From contig JADZBH010000004.1 of assembly GCA_020852175.1 (NCBI GenBank), positions 124,001 through 188,000 of the forward strand: DNA of 64,000 bases, in the 5' to 3' direction. The DNA is from Bryobacterales bacterium (lineage in GTDB: Bacteria; Acidobacteriota; Terriglobia; Bryobacterales; Bryobacteraceae). The notes beneath the pieces are model-generated. The model searched no databases, was not told the origin of the DNA, and saw only the letters and a list, made by a program, of their open reading frames with translations. This document shows positions 8,226-16,084 of this stretch, in pieces. The position numbers and the translations under genes are program-made. Every line of letters starts with the position of its first letter. Positions within the stretch are counted from its first letter, which is position 1.

Positions 8226-10349
8226 ATGATCCATACAGTTGAAATAGATCTGCAGGGCAAGAAGCTTACCCTGGAAACGGGTAAGCTCGCCAAGCAGGCA
8301 GGCGGCGCCATCCTGGTGCGCCTGGGCGATACGGTGGTGCTGGTCACCGCTTGTTCCAACGCCGACCCCAAGCCCAACGCGGCTTTCTTCCCCCTCACGG
8401 TGGACTACCGTGAAGCCACCTATGCCGCCGGCAGATACCCCGGCGGATTCATCAAGCGCGAGGGCCGCCCCAGCGAAAAGGAAGTCCTCACCTGCCGGTT
8501 CATCGACCGGCCCATCCGTCCGCTGTTCCCCGAGGGCTACATGTGCGACACCCAGGTGATCGCCATGGTCCTTTCGGCCGACACCCAGAACGATCCCGGC
8601 CCGCTCGCCATTGTCGGCGCGGCAGCCGCTCTGGCCATCAGCGAGATTCCCTTCCACCATGTGCTGGCCGGCACCCGCGTCAGCCTCACCGGCGGCGCGC
8701 TTGTGCCCTTCCCCACCTATGACGAGGCGCGCGAAGGCGCTCTCACCATCATTCTCGCTGGCACCGCCGACGGCATCGTGATGGTGGAAGCCGGAGCCAA
8801 TCAGGTCTCCGAGGACCAGGTTGTCGATGCCATCGAGTTCGGCCACGAAACCTGCCGAAAGATCATCGCCGCCATCAAGGACCTGCAGAAACTCGCCGGA
8901 AAGACCAAACGCGCTTACACACCGCAACCCGTCAACCAGGAGATGTACGCCAGGATCGAGGCCGCCGTCCGCGCGGACCTCACCGATGCCCTGAACACAG
9001 GCAAGTACGCCAAGCTGGAAAGCTACGCGAAGGTGGACGAGTGCAAGGCCAAGGCCAAGGCCCTGTTTGAAACCCCTGAGGAACAGGCCGAAGCCAAGGA
9101 TCTGTTCGACCGCCTCAAGGAGAGCATTTTCCGCGACGAGATGCTCGACAAGCGCCGCCGTCCGGACGGCCGCAAGTTCGATCAGCTCCGCAAGATCACC
9201 ACGGAGGCCGGTCTGCTGCCCCGTACCCACGGCTCGGCCCTGTTCACCCGCGGCGAAACGCAGGCCATCGTCACCGCCACCCTGGGCACCAAGGACGACG
9301 AGCAGCGCATCGAACTTCTCGATCAGGCCGCCGAACAGTCCAAGCGCTTCATGCTCCACTACAACTTCCCGCCCTTCTCCGTGGGCGAGGTGGGCTTCAT
9401 GCGCGGTCCCGGACGCCGCGAAATCGGCCACGGCGCTCTCGCCGAGCGCGCGCTCGCCGCTGTCATCCCCGGCGAAAAGGAGTTCCCCTACACGCTCCGT
9501 GTCGTCAGCGACATTCTCGAATCCAACGGTTCCAGCTCCATGGCCAGCGTTTGCGGCGGCTCCATGTCGCTCATGGACGCCGGCGTGCCCCTCAAGGCCG
9601 CCGTGGCCGGAATCGCCATGGGCCTGGTGAAGGAAGGCGATAAGTACGCCGTCCTCACCGATATCGCCGGAGCCGAGGACCATTACGGCGACATGGACTT
9701 CAAGGTCGCTGGCACCCGCGAGGGCGTCACCGCTCTCCAGATGGACATCAAGGTGCCCAACGTCTCGGCCGCACTCATGCGCGAGGCGCTCGCCCAGGCC
9801 CGGAAGGCGCGCATTGAAATTCTCGACGTCATGGACGCCACGCTCGCCGCCGGCCGTCCCGAGATGTCGCCCTACGCCCCGCGCATCTACACCGTCACCA
9901 TCCCCACCGACAAGATCCGCGAACTCATCGGTCCTGGCGGCAAGATGATCCGCTCCATCACCGAAGAGACTCAAACCAAGATCGACATCAGCGACGACGG
10001 CACGGTGAACATTTTCGCCACCGACGGCGAGAAGGCTCAGGCCGCCCTCAAGCGGGTCCAGGAAATCTGCGCCGTCGCCGAAGTGGGCAAGATCTACCTC
10101 GGCAAGGTTGTCCGCATCGTGGACTTCGGCGCCTTCGTCGAGATCTTCCCGGGTACCGATGGTCTCCTCCACATCAGCGAGATCGCCGAGAACCGCGTCA
10201 AGCAGGTTACCGACGAACTTCAGGAAGGCGACATGATCCAGGTTAAGTGCCTCGCCATCGAAGGCAACAAGATCAAGCTCAGCCGTAAAGCCGTCCTCAA
10301 GGAACTCCGCGAATCCGTCAAGAAGGGCGGCGAGAAGAAGGCCGAATAG
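8226..10349 (+). CDS. pnp: polyribonucleotide nucleotidyltransferase (PNPase)
   Basis: A 707-residue phosphorolytic 3'-5' exoribonuclease and degradosome component. Order of domains: RNase PH-like 1 (residues about 1-140; [29 protein letters not shown]), alpha-helical linker, RNase PH-like 2 ([50 protein letters not shown], with the acidic active-site region [16 protein letters not shown]), KH ([19 protein letters not shown]) and S1 ([24 protein letters not shown]), then a short basic tail. The ATG at 8226 is preceded by AAGGAG with 6-nt spacing and is preferred over the in-frame GTG at 8205 and ATG at 8220. A 691-residue antisense open frame over this gene is a codon-bias shadow. Confidence 0.98.
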   Translation: MIHTVEIDLQGKKLTLETGKLAKQAGGAILVRLGDTVVLVTACSNADPKPNAAFFPLTVDYREATYAAGRYPGGFIKREGRPSEKEVLTCRFIDRPIRPLFPEGYMCDTQVIAMVLSADTQNDPGPLAIVGAAAALAISEIPFHHVLAGTRVSLTGGALVPFPTYDEAREGALTIILAGTADGIVMVEAGANQVSEDQVVDAIEFGHETCRKIIAAIKDLQKLAGKTKRAYTPQPVNQEMYARIEAAVRADLTDALNTGKYAKLESYAKVDECKAKAKALFETPEEQAEAKDLFDRLKESIFRDEMLDKRRRPDGRKFDQLRKITTEAGLLPRTHGSALFTRGETQAIVTATLGTKDDEQRIELLDQAAEQSKRFMLHYNFPPFSVGEVGFMRGPGRREIGHGALAERALAAVIPGEKEFPYTLRVVSDILESNGSSSMASVCGGSMSLMDAGVPLKAAVAGIAMGLVKEGDKYAVLTDIAGAEDHYGDMDFKVAGTREGVTALQMDIKVPNVSAALMREALAQARKARIEILDVMDATLAAGRPEMSPYAPRIYTVTIPTDKIRELIGPGGKMIRSITEETQTKIDISDDGTVNIFATDGEKAQAALKRVQEICAVAEVGKIYLGKVVRIVDFGAFVEIFPGTDGLLHISEIAENRVKQVTDELQEGDMIQVKCLAIEGNKIKLSRKAVLKELRESVKKGGEKKAE

Positions 10350-10378
10350 CCACGCCGTTCCCGAACCGGACCGATCAG

Positions 10379-10416
10379 CGCCGCCCGCTCCCGGCAGGAG
10401 TTGGGCGGCGTTGTTG
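10379..10416 (+). terminator. pnp terminator
   Basis: Stem CGCCGCCC/GGGCGGCG (10379-10386 with 10403-10410), followed by TTGTTG. Strong stem, short T-rich tail, 29 bp after the pnp stop. Confidence 0.6.
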
Positions 10417-10488
10417 CGTCCGGCAGGCGGTTACGCGCCCGCAGTCTTCACGGGAAGGGCTGGCGCAAGAAAAATGTATGGGGGTGTT

Positions 10489-10565
10489 TGGGGTGCCCAA
10501 CGGGGATCGAACCCGTGACATCTGGAACCACAATCCAGCGCTCTACCGGCTGAGCTATGGGCACC
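10489..10565 (-). tRNA. tRNA-His (GTG anticodon), CCA encoded
   Basis: The minus strand folds into a full cloverleaf: acceptor GTGCCCA/TGGGCAC, D-arm GCTC...GAGC, anticodon stem CTGGA/TCCAG with loop TTGTGGT (anticodon GTG, reading CAC/CAU), T-arm ACGGG/CCCGT with TTCGATC. Two histidine-specific features are visible: an extra encoded 5' G (-1, base 10565) opposite discriminator C73. CCA follows directly (10489-10491). Confidence 0.97.
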
Positions 10566-10637
10566 GCAAGGGGACGTCTCCACTATCTTAGCAAAGGGCA
10601 CCCGCCGCCCGCTCACGGGTTCACGCCCCGTGCGCCC

Positions 10638-11816
10638 TTACTGAAACAGGTTCACGCATGCATTGATGAGCAACGCGTTGATGAAGTCGATGAGAAACGC
10701 CCCCACGATGCTCACCGCGAAGAACGCCTGCGGCGCCGGTCCGTATTTGCGCGCCACCTCGCCCATGCACGCCATCGCGTTCGCCGTCGTGCCCAGCATG
10801 AAACCGCAGTAGCCGCTGGCCATCACCGCGGCCGGATAGTCCCGGCCCATCACGCGGAACACCACATGGCGGCACAGCAGATACACCAGCAGGATCTGCG
10901 CCAGAAGAATCGCCAGAATCGGACCGGCCAGGTTCACCAACTCCCATAGCCGCAGCGTCAGCAGCGCCATCACGATGAACAACTCCAACGAAATGTCGCC
11001 CAACTCGTCCATCTTCTCCTGGGAAATCCGCAGCCAACCCGTGGCGTCGTCCAGGTTCCGGATCACGGCCGCGCAGATCATCGCCCCGATGTAGGCCGGC
11101 AGCGTCATACCCCACTCCTGCAACCGGGCGCTCACAAGCGACCCCAGCGCCATCGCCACCGTCAAGGCAATCACGTTCGTCAGGAACGTACCTACGTCAC
11201 TCTGCGCCAGATGGAACGCCGGACCCTCCCGCTGCCCCCTGGCATCCAATCCGTGCCGGCGAATCAGCCCGCCGCCAATCCAACCGCCCATCAGGCCGCC
11301 CGCCACGATTCCGAACACGGCCGAGGTCACGCCGGCCGTCGTGCCCCCCGCCACTCCCACCCCCTCGAACGTCGGTCCGAACGCAAGCGCCGTCGCCGGT
11401 CCGCCCGTCAAGGCCACAGAGCCCGCCAGCACGCCGATCAGCGGATGCAATCCCAGCGCCTGCGCCACCGCCATGCCCACGCCATTTTGCAGAAGAATGC
11501 CCAGCACCGAAACAAGAAGCATCAGCGCCACCATCCGCCCCCCCTGCCGCAGCAGCCGCAGACTCGCGCTCATGCCCACCGTCGTGAAAAACGAGATCAT
11601 CAGCACGTCGCGCAGCACCATGTCGAAGTCCAGGTTGGCCACGCGGTCCCTCATCGCCACCACGGCGGCCGCGTACAGCAGCCCTCCCGCGATCGACGAC
11701 GGAATGTTCACCCTATCCAGAAAGGGCAGCCGCCGCTTCAGCCACATGCCCATCACGGCGCCGAACCCCGCCAGGCCCAGCACCTGAATCGCCGTGATCT
11801 TGATCGTAGGAACCAT
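10638..11816 (-). CDS. gltS: sodium/glutamate symporter, GltS family
   Basis: A 392-residue inner-membrane protein with about ten hydrophobic segments in two inverted halves. Family marks: the re-entrant-loop motif GSVALTGGPATALAFGPTF in the first half and GYCGFMLGTTANAMACMGEV in the second, then KYGPAPQAFFAVSIVGAFLIDFINALLI near the C-terminus. GltS couples Na+ entry to glutamate uptake; the motif here reads TGGPATA rather than the TGGHGTA I recall from E. coli, so the substrate could differ. GGGAGG lies 8 nt before the ATG. It starts 21 bp after the UbiD-family gene and is probably in the same transcript. Confidence 0.88.
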   Translation of the reverse strand: MVPTIKITAIQVLGLAGFGAVMGMWLKRRLPFLDRVNIPSSIAGGLLYAAAVVAMRDRVANLDFDMVLRDVLMISFFTTVGMSASLRLLRQGGRMVALMLLVSVLGILLQNGVGMAVAQALGLHPLIGVLAGSVALTGGPATALAFGPTFEGVGVAGGTTAGVTSAVFGIVAGGLMGGWIGGGLIRRHGLDARGQREGPAFHLAQSDVGTFLTNVIALTVAMALGSLVSARLQEWGMTLPAYIGAMICAAVIRNLDDATGWLRISQEKMDELGDISLELFIVMALLTLRLWELVNLAGPILAILLAQILLVYLLCRHVVFRVMGRDYPAAVMASGYCGFMLGTTANAMACMGEVARKYGPAPQAFFAVSIVGAFLIDFINALLINACVNLFQ

Positions 11817-11837
11817 CCGGCATCCCTCCCGGCCGCG

Positions 11838-13286
11838 CTACAAACCGGCTATCTTCCAAAGCTCGTCCACTCTCGACTTCACGCCGGGATCCATCGTGAT
11901 CACACCTGGCCACGGCCTCGTGAACCCCTCCTCGGGCCACTTCCTCGTCGCATCCACGCCCATCTTCGAACCATAGTTCGGCAACCGGCTCGCATGGTCC
12001 AGGGAATCCACGGGACCCATCACGAACTCGATGTCCCGCTGCGGGTCGATGTTGTTCAACGCCTGCCAGGCGGCGGCGCTCACGTTCTGCACGTCCACCG
12101 TCTCATCCACCACGACGATCACCTTTGAGAACATCGCCTGTCCCAGCCCCCAAATCGCGTGCATCACCTTGCGCGCCTGCCCCGGATACGTTTTCCGGAT
12201 GGATACAAGAATCAGGTTGTGAAAAATACCCTCGGCCGGCATGCAGATGTCCCGCACCTCCGGCAGTTGCAGGCGCATCAGCGGAAGAAAGATCCTCTCG
12301 ATCGCCCTCCCCATGTAGAAGTCCTCCATGGGAGGCGGGCCGACGATCGTGGTCGCATACACCGGGTTCTTCCGTTGCGTGATGCAGGTGACGTGAAAGA
12401 CGGGATAACTGTCCTCCAGCGAATAAAAGCCCGTATGATCGCCAAAAGGCCCCTCCACGCGCGACTCATCCAGATCCAGATACCCCTCCAGCACGATCTC
12501 GGAGTTCGCCGGCACCTCGATGTCCACGGTTTCGCACTTCACCATCTCCACCGGTTTCTTTCGCAGGAAGCCGGCGATCATCATCTCGTCCAGGTCCGGC
12601 GGAAGCGGCAGAATCGCCGAATACATCGTCGCCGGATCGGCGCCAATCGCCACCGCCGCCTCCATGCGCGTCACCTTCCCTTCCTGTTTCAACCGCCGGT
12701 AATGATCCGCGCCCTGCTTGTGTGTCTGCCAGTGCATCCCCGTCGTGCGTTCGTCGTAAATCTGAATCCGGTAGCAGCCGCAGTTCCGCTTGCCCGTCGC
12801 CGGATTCCGGGAAAACACCATCGGCAGCGTGATGAACCGCCCGCCATCCTCCGGCCAGCACCGCAGCACCGGATAGTCAAACAGTGAGAACTTCTCCCGT
12901 TTGACCACCTCCTTGCACGGCCCGCCGCTCACGATCTTCGGAAAGAACGCGCCCACCTCGGCCAGCACGGGAAGCATCTTCAGCTTGTTCAGAATCCCTT
13001 CGGGCATGCGCATCTGGAGATATTCGGCGATGCGCTGCGCGATCGTCTCCACCGAGTCCACCTCCAACGCCAACTCCATCCGCCGGTCACTGGCGAACGC
13101 ATTGATCAGTACGGGAATGTCCGAACCCTTGGGCTTCTCGAACAACAACGCCGGGCCGCCGCGTTTCACTGAACGGTCGGCGAACTCCGTGATCTCCAGC
13201 ACCGGGTCCACTTCCACCGTCACGCGCTTCAACTCGCCAGCTTTCTCCAGCGCCGCGATAAATGTCCTTAGATCCTGATAGGCCAT
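11838..13286 (-). CDS. UbiD family decarboxylase (menaquinone-type)
   Basis: A 482-residue prenylated-FMN-dependent decarboxylase. It has typical UbiD family features: N-terminal YQDLRTFIAALEKAGELKRV, GGPALLFEKPKG, the FMN/metal region RNCGCYRIQIYDERTTGMHWQTHKQGADHY, and EIVLEGYLDLDESRVEGPFGDHTGFY holding the conserved acidic residues of the active site, ending in DPGVKSRVDELWKIAGL. UbiD-type enzymes act in ubiquinone or menaquinone (futalosine) synthesis or on aromatic acids; Acidobacteria use menaquinone, so a menaquinone step is the best guess. The start is set at the ATG at 13286, which has GGAG 5 nt upstream; the open frame extends 16 codons further. The flavin prenyltransferase (UbiX) is not in the window. 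Confidence 0.9.
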   Translation of the reverse strand: MAYQDLRTFIAALEKAGELKRVTVEVDPVLEITEFADRSVKRGGPALLFEKPKGSDIPVLINAFASDRRMELALEVDSVETIAQRIAEYLQMRMPEGILNKLKMLPVLAEVGAFFPKIVSGGPCKEVVKREKFSLFDYPVLRCWPEDGGRFITLPMVFSRNPATGKRNCGCYRIQIYDERTTGMHWQTHKQGADHYRRLKQEGKVTRMEAAVAIGADPATMYSAILPLPPDLDEMMIAGFLRKKPVEMVKCETVDIEVPANSEIVLEGYLDLDESRVEGPFGDHTGFYSLEDSYPVFHVTCITQRKNPVYATTIVGPPPMEDFYMGRAIERIFLPLMRLQLPEVRDICMPAEGIFHNLILVSIRKTYPGQARKVMHAIWGLGQAMFSKVIVVVDETVDVQNVSAAAWQALNNIDPQRDIEFVMGPVDSLDHASRLPNYGSKMGVDATRKWPEEGFTRPWPGVITMDPGVKSRVDELWKIAGL

Positions 13287-13376
13287 GCCTTCTCCTTCAC
13301 CGGCCGGCCCGCGTTCGCATACGCTCCCACCCACGCACAGCCGCTTTCGACTACTCTAAACAATTTGGGGCTCTCT

Positions 13377-14108
13377 ATGACAAATCGGACTGCTTTTGTT
13401 ACAGGCGCCAGCCGCGGCATCGGCCGTGCCTGCACGTTGGAACTGGCCCGCGCGGGCGCCCGCGTCGTGCTCGCCGCCCGCCAGCGCGAGAAACTGGAGG
13501 AGGTGGCCGGCGAGGTCCGCGCGCTCGGGGCCGAAGCCCTGGTCGTCGAACTCGACCTCTCCTCGCCCGAGTCCATCACCTCCGCCTTCGCCGCCGCACA
13601 ACCTTTCGCCCCCATCCACATCCTGGTGAACAACGCCGCCATAACACGCGACAACCTGGCCATCCGCATGCGGCCGGCCGAGTGGGACGCCGTCATTCAA
13701 ACCAATCTCACCGGCTCGTTCCTGTGCATGCAGCAGGTACTGCGAGGCATGATGCAGGAGCGCTGGGGCCGCATCGTCAACATCAGTTCCGTCGTCGGCG
13801 AATCCGGCAATCCCGGGCAGGCCAACTACGTCGCCTCGAAAGCCGGCCTCATCGGCCTCACCAAGAGCCTCGCCCAGGAGATGGCCAGCCGGAACATCAC
13901 CGTCAACGCCATCGCGCCCGGTTTCATCGACACCGACATGACCTCCGTGCTCAAGGATGACCTGAAGGCCGAACTGTTGAAGCGGATCCCGCTGAAACGC
14001 CTGGGCAGGCCCGAGGACATCGCCGCCGCGGTTGTTTTCCTGGCCGGCGAGGGGGCATCTTATATCACGGGCCATGTGCTCGACGTGAACGGCGGCATGT
14101 ACATGTAG
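13377..14108 (+). CDS. fabG: 3-oxoacyl-ACP reductase, FabG-like SDR
   Basis: A 243-residue classical short-chain dehydrogenase. The nucleotide-binding motif TGASRGIG is at 10-17, NNAAIT at 85-90, and the catalytic Ser138, Tyr151 and Lys155 are present (NISSVVG, NYVASKAG). The C-terminus ITGHVLDVNGGMYM is characteristic of FabG, the NADPH-dependent reductase of fatty acid elongation. No acyl carrier or fab gene is adjacent, so a different ketone substrate is possible. The ATG at 13377 is preferred over the TTG at 13365. It is divergent from the UbiD gene with 90 bp between starts, and its stop codon directly abuts the convergent hydroxyacid dehydrogenase gene. Confidence 0.85.
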   Translation: MTNRTAFVTGASRGIGRACTLELARAGARVVLAARQREKLEEVAGEVRALGAEALVVELDLSSPESITSAFAAAQPFAPIHILVNNAAITRDNLAIRMRPAEWDAVIQTNLTGSFLCMQQVLRGMMQERWGRIVNISSVVGESGNPGQANYVASKAGLIGLTKSLAQEMASRNITVNAIAPGFIDTDMTSVLKDDLKAELLKRIPLKRLGRPEDIAAAVVFLAGEGASYITGHVLDVNGGMYM

Positions 14109-15050
14109 TCAGGCGACGACGTGCCGGGCCTTGCCCTCGAAAAAGGCCAGCACGTTGTCCACGGCCATCGCCAGCCCGGCCTCCAGGGCTTCCGGCGTAA
14201 TGCCCGCCGAATGGGGCGACAGCACCACGTTCTCCATAGCCGTCCATGGGTGCCCCGCCGGCAGCGGCTCCACATCGAAGACATCCAGCCCGGCGCCCGC
14301 CAGGCGTCCCTCTTCCAGCGCATCCAGCAGCGCCGCCTCATCCACAACCGGCCCGCGCGCCGTGTTCACCAGAATCGCACCCGGCTTCATCATGCGCAGC
14401 CGCGCCTCGTCCAGGAATCCGCGCGTCTGCTCGCTCAACCGCAAGTGGAGGCTCACCACGTCGCTGTGCGCCAGTAACTCCTCCAAGGCCACGTGCGCGA
14501 ACCCAAGCTCCGGTTTCGGGTGCATGGTCCACGTCAGCACCTCCATGCCGATGGCCTCCCCCAGGCGGGCGAACCGGCGTCCAATCTCGCCCAGTCCGAT
14601 CACGCCCAGCGTCTTGCCGTGCAACTGCACCATTCCGCCGCGCGGCCATTCTCCGGCCCGCACGCGCCGGTCCATCACCGGCACCCGCCGCGCCACGGCC
14701 AGCATCAGCGCCAGCGCGTGCTCGGCGATCGACGATGCCGCCACGGCGGGCGTGTTCGCCACCCGGATTCCCAACTCGCGCGCCGCCGACAGATCGACAT
14801 TGTCGGTGCCCGTCCCCCAGATACTGACCATTCTGAGTCCGGGGCAACTTCCCAGCACCTCGCGCGTCAGCTTCGTGGACGAACGTATGTTCACCATAGC
14901 CTCGGCGCCACGCAGGCGTTCCATCAGCACGGCCGCCGTCCCGGGCAGCGTGTCGAAGTAGCGCACCTCGGCCGCCGCCTTTAACCGCGCGAACGACGGG
15001 CTCGATGCCAGCACCACCGGCGCATCGTCCGGAACGGCCACCACCCTCAT
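14109..15050 (-). CDS. D-2-hydroxyacid dehydrogenase (phosphoglycerate dehydrogenase-like)
   Basis: A 313-residue NAD-dependent D-isomer-specific 2-hydroxyacid dehydrogenase. The Rossmann motif GVIGLGEIGRRFA, the substrate/catalytic segment INVNTARGPVVDEAAL (reading VNTARGPVVDE), the Glu in AGLDVFDVEP and the catalytic His in LSPHSAGITPE are all present. There is no ACT domain, so it is not a classical regulated SerA. Its ATG at 15050 overlaps the TGA of the preceding gene in an ATGA, so it is translationally coupled as the last gene of a peptidase-dehydrogenase-dehydrogenase operon. Candidate substrates are glyoxylate, hydroxypyruvate or another 2-keto acid. Confidence 0.9.
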   Translation of the reverse strand: MRVVAVPDDAPVVLASSPSFARLKAAAEVRYFDTLPGTAAVLMERLRGAEAMVNIRSSTKLTREVLGSCPGLRMVSIWGTGTDNVDLSAARELGIRVANTPAVAASSIAEHALALMLAVARRVPVMDRRVRAGEWPRGGMVQLHGKTLGVIGLGEIGRRFARLGEAIGMEVLTWTMHPKPELGFAHVALEELLAHSDVVSLHLRLSEQTRGFLDEARLRMMKPGAILVNTARGPVVDEAALLDALEEGRLAGAGLDVFDVEPLPAGHPWTAMENVVLSPHSAGITPEALEAGLAMAVDNVLAFFEGKARHVVA

Positions 15051-16084
15051 CCGCGCCACCTCGCCAGCTTCGCCTGAAACGCCGCCCCGTCCAGCACCTC
15101 GCGGTTCACCACTCCGTTTGGAATCTCTCCGCGCGCCACGGCCAGAACCGCGTCGCACGCCTCGCTGCCGTTGTCGATCATCAGTTCGTTCGTCCACGCC
15201 AGGGCATGCGGCGCCAATATTACGTGGTCCATTCCGAACAGCGGATCGTCCTTCGGCGGAGGCTCCACGGGATACACGTCGATGCCCGCCCCGGCGATCC
15301 AGTTCTCGCGCAACGCCCGCACCAGCCCGGCGTGCTCCACCACCGGACCCCGCGCCGTGTTGATGAAGAATGCCGACGGCTTCATCAGCCGGAAATGCTC
15401 CTCCCGCACCAGCCCCCTCGTTTGCGCGTTCAGCAGCGTGTTCACCGTCACGAAGTCGGACTCGCGAAACAGCGTCTCCATGTCCACCATCTCGACGCCC
15501 AACTGCCGCACCCGTTCCTGGGGCACATTCGGATCGCAGGCCAGAAACCGCCCGAATCCCAGGCTCCCCGCCACGCGGAACAACTCCTGCCCGATATTGC
15601 CGCAGCCCACCGAACCGAGCGTGCGTCCGCCGATGCTGATCCCCATCTTCGGCAGTTCGCCGCGCCAGCCCCCGGCGCGCGCCACGCGGTCCTGCGCCAA
15701 TAGATTTTTTGACAGGGCGAAGATCAGCGTCAGAATCGCCTCCGCCACGGGACGCCGTACCGCCGCCGGTGTGATCGTTAGAGCCACGCCCGCCTGTGTC
15801 AGCGCGGGCACGTCGATCCGGTCGTAGCCTACGCCCCAGCGCGCCACCACCGCCAGCCGCTCCGCGCCGAGCAGGCTCTCCTCGTGAATCGCCGCCGCCA
15901 GCGCGAACACGGCGTCATATTTTTTCAGCGATCCGGCGCTGACGAATTTCCCGCCGTCCGTCCGCAACTTCTCCCATTCCACCCCGGGCACATTCGACAA
16001 TTTCCTGGCCAGCACATGCTCCAAGGGTCCGGCTGCCTCGGTGTAGAAATCATCGGAGATCCCAATCCGGAATGGTTCGCTCAC
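15047..16084 (-). CDS. D-2-hydroxyacid dehydrogenase, second paralogue
   Basis: A 345-residue NAD-binding hydroxyacid dehydrogenase with the motif GSVGCGNIGQELF, the INTARGPVVEHAGL segment, the Glu in AGIDVYPVEPP and the catalytic His in LAPHALAWT. It is longer than its downstream paralogue and differs in the substrate lobe (KYDAVFALAAAIHEESL). The GTG start at 16084 overlaps the TGA stop of the peptidase gene (GTGA), and its own stop overlaps the start of the next dehydrogenase; the longer open frame to 16423 is antisense shadow of the peptidase frame. Two coupled paralogues suggest either consecutive steps or different chain specificities. Some relatives reduce glyoxylate or 2-keto sugar acids. 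Confidence 0.88.
   Translation of the reverse strand: MSEPFRIGISDDFYTEAAGPLEHVLARKLSNVPGVEWEKLRTDGGKFVSAGSLKKYDAVFALAAAIHEESLLGAERLAVVARWGVGYDRIDVPALTQAGVALTITPAAVRRPVAEAILTLIFALSKNLLAQDRVARAGGWRGELPKMGISIGGRTLGSVGCGNIGQELFRVAGSLGFGRFLACDPNVPQERVRQLGVEMVDMETLFRESDFVTVNTLLNAQTRGLVREEHFRLMKPSAFFINTARGPVVEHAGLVRALRENWIAGAGIDVYPVEPPPKDDPLFGMDHVILAPHALAWTNELMIDNGSEACDAVLAVARGEIPNGVVNREVLDGAAFQAKLARWRG

Noticed and set aside
8097..10172. 691-codon antisense frame opposite pnp
   Set aside because: No homology, low-complexity composition and complete overlap with a certain gene; a by-product of GC-rich codon use.
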